The notes beneath the pieces are model-generated. The model did no database searches. It was given only the letters and a program-made list of their open reading frames with translations, and was not told the DNA's origin. Positions 12,135-23,513 of a stretch of DNA of 64,000 bases are shown here, piece after piece; within the stretch, counting starts at the first letter, position 1, and the number at the start of each line of letters is the position of its first letter. The position numbers and the translations under genes are program-made. This DNA comes from Mermis nigrescens (Eukaryota; Nematoda; Enoplea; Mermithida; Mermithidae). Location: contig JAVLUZ010000228.1 in the NCBI GenBank assembly GCA_036768485.1, positions 1,696,384 through 1,760,383 of the forward strand, in the 5' to 3' direction.

Positions 12135-12260
12135 CCGAATCGATTAATTCATCGTCTAAGAAATCTTTGCGTAAATCAATTCAATCAAGCAAAGCTGTGG
12201 AATCAAGTTTCACAACAACAACAACAAGCCCTTTCTCATTCAGTTTAACTGACAAGAGTG
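12135..12260 (+). CDS. Exon B' of Lys/Ser-rich protein gene (module 2)
   Basis: The 126-nt paralogue of exon B: acceptor TTTTTTTGTAG, donor G|GTGAGT, phase 1 at both ends. It encodes 42 residues with SSSKKSLRKSIQSSKAVESS and the terminal PFSFSLTDK motif. Relative to exon B it has two extra Thr codons inside an ACA run, a likely replication-slippage change that keeps the frame. It begins only 45 bp after the end of the split transposon. Confidence 0.8.
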
Positions 12261-12734
12261 GTGAGTTAGTATGAGTAGAATTGTTATTACGGTAGCCACT
12301 ACAGAGGCATCGAGTTTAAAATTCAATTTTTCGAATACTGTATCGAGCCTCTCAAATTTTCAATCGTGAAGCAAAATTTGAAGCTGATTAAGCTACATAA
12401 TTAGTTATAATCGTCATGATAGGACGTTTTGAAGTCGAAAGTGTAAATGGCAAAGTCAGTCAGTCATTTGGTTCTAAACTTGTCATGTGTTTTAAATTAG
12501 TTTAAGGTCGATATTAGTGAAATTGGTTGAAATAGCAGACTCCTAGCGCTGATGAATTTTTTAGTGAAAATTCTAATGTTAAACATAAAATAACATGAGA
12601 ATTCGGTTAGTCTTCGTATGAGTCACCCGGTAATTCAGCAGTGAGCCAACCAAACCCCTCAGATAATACACGCACAGTATACATGAGCATGTGGGTGATG
12701 GGGTATTACCCCTTCCCGACTAAGCTTTGAAAAA

Positions 12735-13060
12735 CTGATAGCTATACAGCGATTTTGGCCGAAAAAACCATTGCTGTATAGCTTTTTTGGGCTCAGAAAA
12801 TTGAGCTGTACAGCCTTTTTGGGCAGAAAACTAGCTATATAGCCTTTTTGAGCTCAAAAAATGCTATTTAGTAGTCTTTTCTGAATTTCAAAAGGATATA
12901 TAGCTATTTTCTCGACTCTAAGCAGGGATTAATCGCTATTTTTAGTCCAAAAGGCTAAATAGCTGTTTGTGAATCCAAAAAGGCTATATAGCTAGTTTTC
13001 TGGGACCAAAAAGGCTATATAGCTAATTTTCTGACCTCAAAAGGACTATAGAGCCGTTTT
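12735..13060. repeat. Inverted array of GGCTATATAGCT units
   Basis: Roughly 35-bp units containing TAGCTATATAGCC and TTTTTGGGC are repeated. In the left half they read in one orientation and in the right half (from about 12950) as the reverse complement. The whole array can fold back on itself. Units are diverged, so counts are approximate. Confidence 0.55.
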
Positions 13061-13079
13061 TTACGAAGCACATAGCTAT

Positions 13080-13436
13080 GGGGGTGAAATTTTAAAGTAT
13101 GGTCCAAAAATGGTAGATACATACGCGTCAAAAACATCGTTTTTTGGCGTTTCTGACGATCCTCTATCTTTCTGGAGCATAAAAACAAAAAGATTTCCGA
13201 AAAAAAATCCAAAAAAGTCGAATAAATTGAACAAAATATAAACTTTATAGCATGAGTGTATGGCGCGAAGCGCCGAAAATCAGACACTTTCAAGCAAATA
13301 GATAGCTAACAACGCTTAAAAGACAATTTTTTTACGAATTTTCAGAAAATTTCGGGCACTTTCGAAAAATCGAGAATTCTGGGGGGGTAAATAATTTCTG
13401 GGGCTGAACCCTTCCCCAAGATCATGTATGCTCAGA
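13080..13436. repeat. Dispersed repeat (family R4)
   Basis: Shares ACATACGCGTCAAAAACATCG, the TTCTGGAGCATAAAAAC segment and a C-rich end (CCCCAAGATCATGTATG) with 5873-6140 and 14915-15575. Confidence 0.5.
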
Positions 13437-13885
13437 TTTCAAATGATCAGCTTAAGTGCTACGATTTTGGAAATTTAATTAATTTGTCAAATTATAGCAT
13501 TTGATGAGTTATTTATCGCACATAGTGGCTTATTCGCATTAGAGTGGCTCAAAACAAACATTTTATTCGATAAAATGTATTTTCGAATTGACTTACTTCT
13601 TTTTTATCTAATACTGGCATTAAGAGGCCGTAGAAACTTGTTTGTTGGCCCGCTTGAGCTTAAGTGACAAGTTTAGTATGCTATCGGATCGGCTGATTAT
13701 TACACACGCAATCAGAAATCAGCTTAAATGCTTTTAGAAACAATATTTGCTGGTTCTCCTTCATTCTATGCCTTAATACCTTTTCGCATACTGTTGGTAT
13801 CACGCTATTTAGGTGTGCGAAGCACATTCTGAGATTCAAATGAGCTGAAGTGGTACATGACATGGTAAAAATTGAATTGACTTGC

Positions 13886-14004
13886 GAATAAATAATAATA
13901 ATAATGAATAATAATAATAATAAAAATAAATAATAATAATAATGAATAATAATAATAATAAATAAATAAATAATAATAATAATAAATAAATAATAATAAT
14001 AAAA
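13886..14004. repeat. AAT/AAAT microsatellite
   Basis: An uninterrupted stretch of AAT and AAAT units. A second AAT-type tract lies at 16430-16512 in the same gene. Confidence 0.9.
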
Positions 14005-14009
14005 CTTAC

Positions 14010-14910
14010 GAACAAATAATAATGGTCCGTTTTTTAGTATGTACTAGTCGGTCATACCCGTTTTAAATTTTTGACATTTTTCTGTCAAAATACCGCCTTT
14101 TTGCTTTTTATAAAGTTACTGTGATTTATATAGACCCTAGGATCTTATGGTTGGTATGTAGGCAAGCGCTATAACCAATGAGCTGTTCGGCTTATAATTT
14201 AAATGATATGACTACGATTATCAACTAAAAGCACGTTTTTGTATACGACAAAGAATTTTCCCGATGTACAAAGATTTTCCGGGACCGTCTTTAGGCGTGT
14301 ACAAAGATTTTTGGGGAGACAGAAAGTGTAAAATAGTCTACAGTTCCCAAAAATTTTCGGGCTTTACGTCGAAATGAGTAATTGTCTGTTCTATACATCT
14401 TTATAATGGCAGAATATGCATTTAGAAAGGAATAATACAAAAATTTTCGGCGCATTTTACAATGGTCAGAAACCCAGAAATTGGTTTAAAATACACTGCC
14501 AACGGTCGAGAAGCCGTGTTTTACAACACTGAAAGCACTGGTATCATATTATATTACATATTGCATGTACAAAAAGTACAAAGACTTTTAGTGACTATGT
14601 ATCTTTATCAAAGATAGTCCCCAAAAATCTTTATACACGTGCAAAGGGACCTTGTACAAAAAGATTGACTACAAGATCCTAGCAAATCCAACGCAAAAAG
14701 GCGATATTTAAGCAGGAACAGTGGCGTAGCTTTGGGGGGACTGGGGTAACTAGTCTCCCTAAAATTGTGCAAGTATGAATATATTTCACAAAGGTACCCA
14801 AAGAAAAAATAGGAGATTCTCAAAACGTATCTGAATGACCGCTGGAATAGATTCTAGCAAACTTTTGGAGCTATGTAATTAAACCAAATTTCGTATGCAA
14901 TTTTTACATG
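14010..14910. other. Intron B'-C' with TACAAAGAT-type repeats
   Basis: No exon. Segments with repeated GTACAAAGAT motifs (14230-14310, 14570-14670) resemble 9340-9410, 9780-9845 and 11085-11180 inside the 3.47-kb element. They probably come from the same unclassified mobile family. Confidence 0.4.
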
Positions 14911-14914
14911 CAAT

Positions 14915-15575
14915 TTTTGGGTCCAAAATGGTAGGTACCGAACATGATTTTTTGGGGGTGTCTTCACCCCATCCAGAATTGGCGATTTTTTGAATGATCC
15001 CAAAAATTTTATAAGAATTTGTAGAAAAGATGCTTTTTAAGCGTTTTTATCTATCTACTTGCTCAAAAGCGCCACATTTTTGGCGCTTTGCTCCATTATA
15101 CTCATGCTTTGACTATATTTTGTTTAATTTATTCCGACTTTTTTATTTTTTCGAAATGTTTTTATGCTCTAGAATGATAGAGCACCGTCAGAAACGCTGA
15201 AAAACCATGTTTTTGACGCGTACCTACCATTTTTGGACCCAAAAAAGCACTTTAAAATTTCACAATCTCCCCTCCAGATATTCCATGCTCTGCATGTATG
15301 GTAGGTACGTACGCGTCAAGAACATCGTTTTTCAGCGTTTCTGGCGGTGCTCTATCTTTCTAGAGCATAAAAACAGAAGAATTTCGAAAAAAATACAAAA
15401 AAGTCGGGACAAATTAAACAAAATATAGTAAAATCATAAGTATGATAGCGCCGAAAATTTGGTACTTTTGAACAAATACATAGCTGAAAACGCTTAAAAA
15501 GTATCGTTTTCTTCAGATTTTTAGAAAATTTTTGCGTGGAAGGGGGTGAAAAGAAAATCCCCCAAGATCATGTAT
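14915..15575. repeat. Two family R4 copies in opposite orientation
   Basis: The left part (to about 15290) reads as the reverse complement of the right part. Both carry the CGCGTCAAGAACATCG and TCTAGAGCATAAAAAC segments, so the pair forms a large inverted repeat with little spacer. Confidence 0.5.
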
Positions 15576-15959
15576 GTATACAACATATTTATTCAATATA
15601 ATTTGAAACAAATATGATGTTTTAAAATTCTTTCTTCAACGTGTAGTTCTCGTTGAGAAAAGCTCAAAAACACCATTATTTATGTCTATCCATAAGTAGT
15701 TGTTAAGATATCCAATCTTAAAATTTTCGCCCCCCCCCGCTCCACAATCAGAAGGCCAGCGACACCACTGAGCAGGAAATTGTCAAAAATGTGAGTGGGG
15801 TCAAACCGACTAGTATCGCTTTTTCAAATGTCACTTTTTGCTGTTATGCAATGTGAGATTTATGTAGAAGGGGACGAAGTTATACATATAATTGAATGCC
15901 CTTTTCAATATGAATTTAGATAAGCTTTTGCATTACGATAAACAAATATTTTCGTTTAG

Positions 15960-16082
15960 ATCAGCCTGCCCAGCTTTCAATGGGAAGACTTGTGCGTTCA
16001 GCTGCTCAGACTAGAAGGGAAAACGAATCTTTTGACTCTACAGCGTCCAGCCCTCTGTGGATTACCAAAATTCAAATGAATG
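15960..16082 (+). CDS. Exon C' of Lys/Ser-rich protein gene (module 2)
   Basis: The 123-nt paralogue of exon C: acceptor TTTCGTTTAG, donor G|GTAAGA, phase 1 at both ends. It encodes 41 residues with LSMGRLVRSAAQTRRENE and a terminal SSPLWITKIQMN motif, collinear with exon C. The 100 bp upstream also match the intron before exon C, including a GAATGCCCTTTTC-like segment. This shows that the duplication unit included introns. Confidence 0.8.
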
Positions 16083-16365
16083 GTAAGATAGTCTATATGT
16101 TCGTACATAATGTATGTTATGTATCTGCCTGCTTATCAGTTAATTTAAGTGCATAGTTTAAGACTGATAAAAGAGCGCATAAAGTATAAAGCCGACGCAT
16201 ACCAGCCGGGAGGAAAATACAGCATTTTTCGAATTTATAGCATTTTCATGTGTTAATTTAACATTTTAATCACGTTGTGTCTTTTTAAACAAGATATTTC
16301 TGCCAAACCTAATTTCTCTATGGAACGGATGTGACAGTGTACGCGACCAAGTCTATGGCGGATAG

Positions 16366-16560
16366 CATGCATGTTACGGCTCGAACTTTTGGGTTGCTTA
16401 GGTTCCCCGGCCTTTTGGGGGGCCTAATGAATAATAAAAAATAATAAAAAAATAGTAATACATAATAATAATAATAAATAATAATTATTATTATTATTAT
16501 TATATTATAATAATAAACTAACTTATGTGAGGGATCCCCATTCCTCCTTTTACGTGTATG
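16366..16560. repeat. Family R3 short repeat carrying an AAT microsatellite
   Basis: Starts CATGCATGTTACGGCTCG and ends TTTTACGTGTATG like other R3 copies, but the middle is replaced by an AAT/ATT tract (16430-16512). Confidence 0.5.
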
Positions 16561-16820
16561 GTAGCTGGTCTTCTAATTTATGATCAAAAGTCTGTAATAT
16601 CTTTTTTTGTCTAATTCTCGAAAGGGCTTCTGAATAAAATGAGGATTTAATCAGATAAAGATCCAAGCTGCGGCTGACGTTTGACATTTTATTGCTGAAG
16701 GAATAAAATCATCCGAAGGCCAAAGCTTATTTCGTGGCAGAAGTTCCTGTTTGCGCTAAATTTTGGACAAAATCGCATGTAATCTAAGCTAGTGACAAGA
16801 AAACTTTTTTAGTAGGTAAT

Positions 16821-16966
16821 AGTTTTGAAAAATGAGCTTGTTAAGCGAGAGTTGTAAACCAAGAGAAACTTAAAGTTTAAACATGCCATTAAATTATGAA
16901 GAGAATCTTTAAACTTTAAGTTTCTCTTGGTTTACAACTCGCTTAACAAGCTCATTTTTCAAAACT
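16821..16966. mobile_element. Palindromic MITE (family R7), copy 1
   Basis: A nearly perfect 146-bp palindrome. The left arm starts AGTTTTGAAAAATGAGC, and the right arm ends with its inverse. The spacer is about 25 bp. It lies in the intron before the terminal exon; copy 2 lies just after that exon (20365-20550). Confidence 0.8.
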
Positions 16967-17378
16967 TTTTAGCTTGTTTTGATCGCCTTCAATAGTTATA
17001 ATTTTACATGCATTTAGAAGGAGCCGAAAACTTTTGGATTAGCAATGAAATTTAGTTCATTTAAATGAAAAACTGAGTGTGATTTGGTCCCTTGATGACC
17101 AAGCTGAAAATGTGATCTTTTTAGGCCCTCTGTTAGCACGTACCTTCGAGTATATACGGAAAAAGTACACTTATGTAGGCCAAGCTGGCTTTCCGCTTTT
17201 TAGACAATTTTTTGTCCGCCATATATTCTGAAAGGTTAACATTTGCTTAAAAATAATGCGATTGCTGTGCCTAATTTAAATTTTTGGATTGTGTGCTTCT
17301 ACCATGTATGTATATAGTTCTTCATGTTGTAAGAATTAGCAAAAAACAATATGTACTCTTACGTACGTACATGCATAC

Positions 17379-17593
17379 CATGCATATAAGAGCTCGAAAT
17401 TCTGGGTGGGGGTTGCCGGCTATTTTTATTCGGGAGAAGGGGTGAATGACCTTCAATTTTTGGCCAAGAACGGCCAAAAGCACTAATAAAGATGGCCATA
17501 AACGCTATTTTTTTCCAAAAAAATCCGGGAAATAAAAAATTTTCTGGATGGGGTATTCAAGTTTGGATGGGGTATCCCCCTGTTATACGTATG
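17379..17593. repeat. Family R3 short repeat
   Basis: CATGCATATAAGAGCTCG at the left and CCTGTTATACGTATG at the right, with the usual G-rich/C-rich body. Target duplication not clear. Confidence 0.5.
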
Positions 17594-18407
17594 GTACATA
17601 GATAATGTGATATTTGCATAATTCCAGTTATGAACCAACACGGTCTTTTTGCACAGCGCTATTGAAAGATCAGCCTTGCAAATGAACTCTAGCGCTCAAT
17701 TAGAAATTCCAAGAAATAGAGAAAAATTAACAAAAATTCGTGTTCAAATGCAATTGAACTCTCCAAAGTCCTTTTAACCACAAAGATCTCTAAATTTTTT
17801 GTCGCTTCGTGCCAAATTTTATTCGTAATATGAGTTTCTTTTCAAGCAAATTGCAAAAGGGGTGATAAATCAGACAATGTGGAGGAAATTATATCTTTAT
17901 ATCTAATAATCAGCCCTTGGTGCATAGCGTGCGATTGGTGTGACAATTTTATTTGCACGCGACCTAATGGAGGTCGTGCATAAAAATTGTGAAGAGGTAT
18001 TTTTCGTTAAATTAAATTTTAAACAAAAACGTAAGGAAAGCAAATCTTGTGCGCAAAAAAATTGGAAAAAATTAAGGCTTACATAAGATTCCAAAAAAGT
18101 TCATCTGGGAGGAAAATTTTTATATTGTTTGTTTGACGAATCGACGGATTTTAATTGAGAAGCCTAATTACCATAAACGAGCAGCATCCAAATTTTTGAG
18201 GTCCGATGGGGAAAGGGCGAAATCGCCAAAAATTTTATTCTGGGGCTCATCAATTTGGGGAGGGGTTCTTTCAGGTTCTCGGAGGATCCAAACCCACCCC
18301 CCACGCCCATGTTTGCTAATCACTATTGCATTTGTATGCGTATAGCAATTCATATTAGACTGATAGCAGTATTGAGCGCTACATTTGGTGATTCTTCTGT
18401 TTTTTAG

Positions 18408-20176
18408 ACGAGGCGGAGGAAGAAGTAACAGACAAGACTCCACGCAAATCGGTGGAAATTGAAAAGCGAATTCCATCTACGCCATCGGATCGTGTCAAAG
18501 AGATCGAAGGTAAAAAGTCAAGTGTTCGTGCTAAGCAACCAATTGAATTTATTTCCGAAAGCCCCGCACTGAGCACGAGATCTAAAAAAGGCCTATTGGA
18601 GAGGAGTGATTACTCCTTCGTGCTTGGTTCACCCGCTGCAAAATTTGGACCAATCAGAGTTGACCAGACTCCACGAGCAGCCAATAAAAAAAGCGATCTG
18701 ATTAAGAAGGATTCGGCGAAGAAAGATTACTCATTTTCGCCTAATTCGTCAGCCGCAAAATCGGGACCAATCAGAGCCGACCCAACTCCACGAGCGGCCA
18801 ATAGAAAAAGCGAGCTGATTAAGGAAGATTCGGCAAAGAAAGATTACTCGTTCGTGCGTGATTCGCCAGCTACGAAATTTGAACCAATCAGAGCTGAGCA
18901 GACTCCACGAGCAGCCGATAGAAAAATCGATCTGATTAAGAAGGATTCGGCCAAGAAAGATTACTCATTTTTGCCTAATTCGCCAGCTGCGAAATTGGGA
19001 CCAATCGGAGCTGACCCAAGTCCGCGAGCAGCCAATAGAAAAAGCCAGCCGATTAAGGAAGGTTCGGCAAAGAAAAATAACTCATTCGCGCCTGATTCGC
19101 CAGCTACGAAATTTGAACCAATCATAGCCGAGCAGACTCCACGAGCAGCCAATAGGAAAATCGAGCCCATTGAAGAGGATTCGGTTGACAAGAATGACGA
19201 GGCGGCAAAGGCCGGCCGACGACGACGTATTAGTCGAAAGAAAAGCGTTGTGGAAGAGAAAAGAACAAATCAGAAAGAAGCGAGTCAAGCCAAACGGAAA
19301 GTTGTCAAACGTTCGAGTCGGAAACAAACCAACGTTTCACACGAAAATGACTCATCGAAGGGCGATCAAGAAAACATGGGCTTAACATCAAAGCTGAAGC
19401 CGCCAATCGCCGGTCTCAAATCGCGCCAAACGAAAAATCGCAGCGCGATTAAGGAAAAAATCGATAACGCAATGCAACAGGGATGTACATTGGAAGTAGT
19501 TAAGCGTAGCAAGACGACGAAATCGGCGGAAAAGGGCGACACGGACGAATTGTACCCCAGACGCACGACTCGGAGAGCCTGGGCGAAGTTAGCCACGCCT
19601 CCTCGTGCTTCTGATGAACCAATGAAAAAGAAGAGTCGGCGAGCTGCCAATCAAAAGAGTTTAGACAGAGAGGAGGAGGAGTTAATCGAAGTTGAGCAGA
19701 AGGAGAAACAGGCCAGTCGTAGTTCGGTTTCAAGGAAAAGGGGGTCTGAAGCCGTCGATTTGGTGGTAGAAGCTAAATCGAATAAACGGAGTGCGCGCCT
19801 TAGAGGAAAACAACCGAATCAGATTGGCATTGATTCGAAAAGCTCCGATTCTCGCGTATCAAAGCGGAAGCCGGCAGTGGAAGAAAAGCTCGAAGATATC
19901 AATCGAGGCAAGAATAAAGAGCCTATCAAACGGAAGCAAAAGTTGGAAGATAAGTCGATTCCTCAAGAGCCAAAAACACGTAATACGCGAAATCTGAGCA
20001 AAACGGGAAAAATCGCTATCGAAATGATTCAAGATGCCGCTAGTGCGTCGATAAGGGATGCAAATTCGAATGCCAGTGTAAAGCGTAAAGCTAATAACGC
20101 TAAACCGTCGAAATTGTCCAAACTTGTGTCCGTTTCGCCTGTTAAACGAGTGACAAGGTCTATGAAGCCTAAATAA
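18408..20176 (+). CDS. Terminal exon D of Lys/Arg/Ser-rich protein gene
   Basis: Acceptor TGTTTTTTAG, phase 1, open for 589 codons to a TAA. The product is strongly basic and low in hydrophobic residues. It opens with an acidic stretch (DEAEEEV) and a KTPRKS motif. Five tandem 39-residue repeats (18602-19186) follow, then a long Lys/Arg/Ser/Glu-rich tail with many KR pairs (RRRRISRKKS, KRSARLRGK) that ends VKRVTRSMKPK. There is no recognised domain. Composition suggests a nuclear, possibly chromatin- or RNA-associated, intrinsically disordered protein (inference). Codon use is consistent and there are no frameshifts over 1.77 kb, so it is under selection. It joins exons A-C' in frame. Confidence 0.85.
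18602..19186 (+). repeat. Five in-frame 117-bp repeats within exon D
   Basis: Units begin at 18602, 18719, 18836, 18953 and 19070, each 39 codons. Each contains a DYSF-like start, an SPAAK or SPATK core, a PRAANRK motif and an IK-DSA end. Units 2 and 4 resemble each other (ADP) and units 3 and 5 resemble each other (FEPI, AEQ), so a two-unit block was duplicated. Confidence 0.85.
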
Positions 20177-20364
20177 TCGTTTATTTCTCATGTTGCGTGT
20201 GTATTTTGATTTCGCTTGAATTATACATTGACATTCAGGGCCTGTTTTCGTGTATATTCATTTTAATATTATTCGATACTTCTGCTAGTTTAAGACGCTT
20301 CAAGATTATTTCGGTTTCATTTATATAAAAATAACTTTAGAAGCGACTGTTCACTAGGTAATAG

Positions 20365-20550
20365 TTTTGAAAAATGAGCTTGTTAAGCGAGAGTTGTAAA
20401 CCAAGAGAAACTTAAAGTTTAAACATACCATTAAATTATGAAGAGAATTATAAAAGATCTTTTATAATTCTCTTCATAATTTAATGGTATGTTTAAACTT
20501 TAAGTTTCTCTTGGTTTACAACTCTCGCTTAACAAGCTCATTTTTCAAAA
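20365..20550. mobile_element. Palindromic MITE (family R7), copy 2
   Basis: An almost perfect 186-bp palindrome centred on AGATCT with no spacer. Arms match copy 1 at 16821-16966. It lies about 190 bp after the stop codon of exon D, so it could be part of the 3' UTR. Confidence 0.85.
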
Positions 20551-20583
20551 AATAACTTTTCTGGAGTGTGCTTCGGACCGCAC

Positions 20584-20812
20584 CATACGTGGGCAGCAAG
20601 AAAATTCTGGGGGGTGCAAGAATTTTTCAAGGTCAAAAAATGGCCTTAAAAATCGTGGTATGGTGAAAAACACCATTTTTCGACGTTTCTCATCAAGCAC
20701 TATCCATTGGCGTCGAAAAATTGCGAAAAAAAGAAAAAAAATTTCAAAAATTGAATTCTGAGGGGGGGTATTTTGGTTTCTGGGGGGTGCATACCCCCCA
20801 CGCCCAGGTGTG
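20584..20812. mobile_element. Short hAT-like MITE (family R1), reverse orientation
   Basis: Starts CATACGTGGGCAGC and ends GCCCAGGTGTG, the two termini of the R1 family in reverse. The body matches the copies at 24310 and 35199. Only CGCAC is shared by the flanks, so the 8-bp duplication is not clear here. Confidence 0.7.
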
Positions 20813-21944
20813 CGCACTCCCTAGAAGAATCCTGAATACCCCTGCAAATTAAGACCCCATAATTGAGTTTTTTGGTGCTTTTTATGATTTTGCCGTATTA
20901 GATTCCGCCAAAATCTGGTTGTCGCTGAATTCTCAAAAAAAAATTTCGTTATTTGTGCAATTTCTTAATGCCAAAGGATAGAACTCGGTGAGGAAATTCA
21001 AAATAAGCTGTATTGTCCCTATAATCAATTGTTAACGCTTCTTTGACCATCTAAAATTTTTGGACCACTTCTTTTAGATGCCCTCGTGATTCCAATTTTA
21101 AAAATTCTTTTTTTGCGCATTTTTAATTGCGCTTTTTTTCACTCCATGTTCTTTTGACCTTACGAATTTTTCGGTCTCAGAATTATACAATTGTTTACCT
21201 TTGACGATAAATAGGCTGCTTTTGTATTTGCGTATAGAGAATTCCATATGCTATTGTATCTAATTTGATTCCCATCGTTTTTCGTTTACTAGTGGAAGCA
21301 TACGCTTATAATCGCACTGGAATTAAATTGCATTTTTTAAGATTTTTCGCTATTAGTTATATTGTTGTCGTATCTGTCGGGCTGCTTCGTGTTTTTATTT
21401 TCATTTCAAGTAGATGTGTCCGTTAATTGCTGTAAATTAAGCTTAGCGAGCCGTTGAGTTATCCTGAAATGACAAAAATGCCAATCGAACATTAATCAGA
21501 CGATCTTATTTTGAGGGAGGTACATAATAAATACTGAATGCGCGGATGATAAAATATTTATTTTTGCTGGTTTGTGGGGGTGTAGTGGTCAAATATTTTA
21601 TTTTAAAAGCGTAGATAAATGAATCAAGTGAAGTATTTCAACTGGAAGAAAAAAGTAAAACGAAACTTAATTGTAACAGTTTAAATGTACATCGGACAAA
21701 CGAATTAATCATCTACGTTAGCTTCAGATCGAATGGCAAATAGCTTAAGTATCCATACATTAATCAGCTTTATATTACGCTACCCTCTGTATAACGAAAG
21801 GTCAATGCACTGAAGTTTTTTACTGACCTACTTCATCTTAAGAATTTCATCGTTACTGAATTGGTTTTTGTAATATAGAAAGTTCGAGATGCATGTAGCG
21901 CCTTCCTATGACTTTTATGGTGAATTGCCCATTATGCTAACAAT
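20813..21944. other. Intergenic, no recognised feature
   Basis: AT-rich sequence with short open frames only. I see no exon, RNA gene or clear repeat. Confidence 0.4.
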
Positions 21945-22631
21945 CATGCCTGGGCGTGGAGGGTTCAGGGGGTATGCAACCCCCAGAAACCAAAATACCC
22001 CCGCCCCAGAATTCAATTTTTGAAAAAATTTTCTCGTTTTTTTCGCAATTTTTTGATGCCAATGGATAGTGCTTGATGAGCAACGTCGAAAAATTGTGTT
22101 TTTTTCGCCATATCACCATTTTTAAGGCCATTTTTTGACCTTCAAAAAATCTTGCACACCCCATCCCCCAATTTTCTTGCTGCCCACGTATGGTATGCAC
22201 CCCCAGAAACCAAAATGCCCCCAGAATTCAATGTTTTTTTCGCAATTTTTTTTTTGATGCCAATGAATAGTGCTCAATGAGAAACGTCGAAAAATGGTGT
22301 TTTTTCGCCATACCACCACACCTGGGCGTGGGGGTGGTATGCACCCCCAGAAACCAAAATACCCCCCCCCAGAATTCAATTTTTGAAAATTTTTTTCGTT
22401 TTTTTCGCAATTTTTTGATGCCAATGGATAGTGCTTGATGAGAAACGTCGAAAAATGGTGTTTTTATCGCCATACCACCATTTTTAAGGCCATTTTTTGA
22501 CCTTCAAAAAAATCTTGCACCCCCCCAGAATTTTCTTGCTGCCCACGTATGCATACCACCATTTTAAGGCCATTTTTTGACCGCAAAAATCTTGCACCCC
22601 CCCCCCAGAACTTTGGTGCCGTCCACATATG
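21945..22631. mobile_element. Cluster of three R1 MITEs, one inserted in another
   Basis: Copy 1 is 21945-22192. Copy 2 occupies 22193-22316 plus 22560-22631. It is interrupted by copy 3 (22317-22551), which is flanked by a perfect 8-bp duplication CATACCAC (22309-22316 and 22552-22559). The target site lies within the R1 sequence itself. Confidence 0.8.
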
Positions 22632-23067
22632 CTTAAAACGTATTTTATGTTTATAATTCTCTGAACCTACTACAGGCTCTCGATTTGCTTATTAGTTACG
22701 TCTTAATTCTTCGCTTATGTACAAGTTCTCCGCGTTGCGCCCATTTTTAAGTGTGCACGTTATTTGCTTTCACGAATGTGTAAACTTGTCTTGTCTCGCT
22801 TACAGCTTTGGCGGTGTAATCACTTACTATCAAGACTATCTAAATTAGTTAAAATATAGTTGAAATATCACTCCAGCCGGTAACCTTGACTTTCAACTGC
22901 TTTCTCGTTTTCTCATTTGGAATGGAGCTCAGTTGTGAAAATATAGAATGATGTAAAGACAAACTAATAGCTGATCGAGCGAGTTTCGAAGTAGAAGAAT
23001 GTTGATTTTAAAAAGCGAAAATAGGAAAAGTATAAGTCGGTGCATTGAAAGAGTCTTAGTTTTACTA
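22632..23067. other. Intergenic, no recognised feature
   Basis: No exon, RNA gene or clear repeat recognised. Confidence 0.4.
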
Positions 23068-23513
23068 TAGTCTGTTTCATTCTAGGCGGCCCATTTTCGC
23101 TTTACGGCTTATTACTGTAGCAGAACATTTTACGATTTATAGTCTGTTTTTTAACCTAGTGCAAGGATCCGTTCGGAAAACTAATATCGTTATTACTGTG
23201 GCGCTCGATCTTTCCCTTGCTCGACGGAGTCGGTAGTATTTTTTTCATAGATATGGCGTGCCAAGTGATGAAGGCTTTGGGTGCTACAGTAATTAGGAAA
23301 ATCGTTTGCCGACTGAATTCATGCCCTGGGTTAAAAAACTAAACTATAAGTTGTCGCAGTTTGTTAGATGTGCCTCATGTTAAGCAAAGCATTACATCGC
23401 TAAGGACTTCAACCAGTCGCTGCGGGAGCATAATTGAAGAAGTCATCTGTGCAATGAAAAACTAATACAGTAACAAGACAGCGAAAATGGGCCGCTTTGA
23501 ATGGAACAGACTA
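23068..23513. mobile_element. MITE with TAGTCTGTTTCAT ends (family R8), with nested element
   Basis: Inverted ends AGTCTGTTTCATTC and GAATGGAACAGACT extend about 33 bp, through a GGCGGCCCATTTTCGC segment. TA lies at both borders, which suggests a Tc1/mariner-type target. A second inverted pair (GTTTTTTAACC at about 23141, GGTTAAAAAAC at about 23328) marks another element nested inside. Confidence 0.65.

Noticed and set aside
18961..20191. Several minus-strand frames of 76-110 codons opposite exon D
   Set aside because: They lie antisense to a long, clearly coding exon and have no start, splice or domain support.
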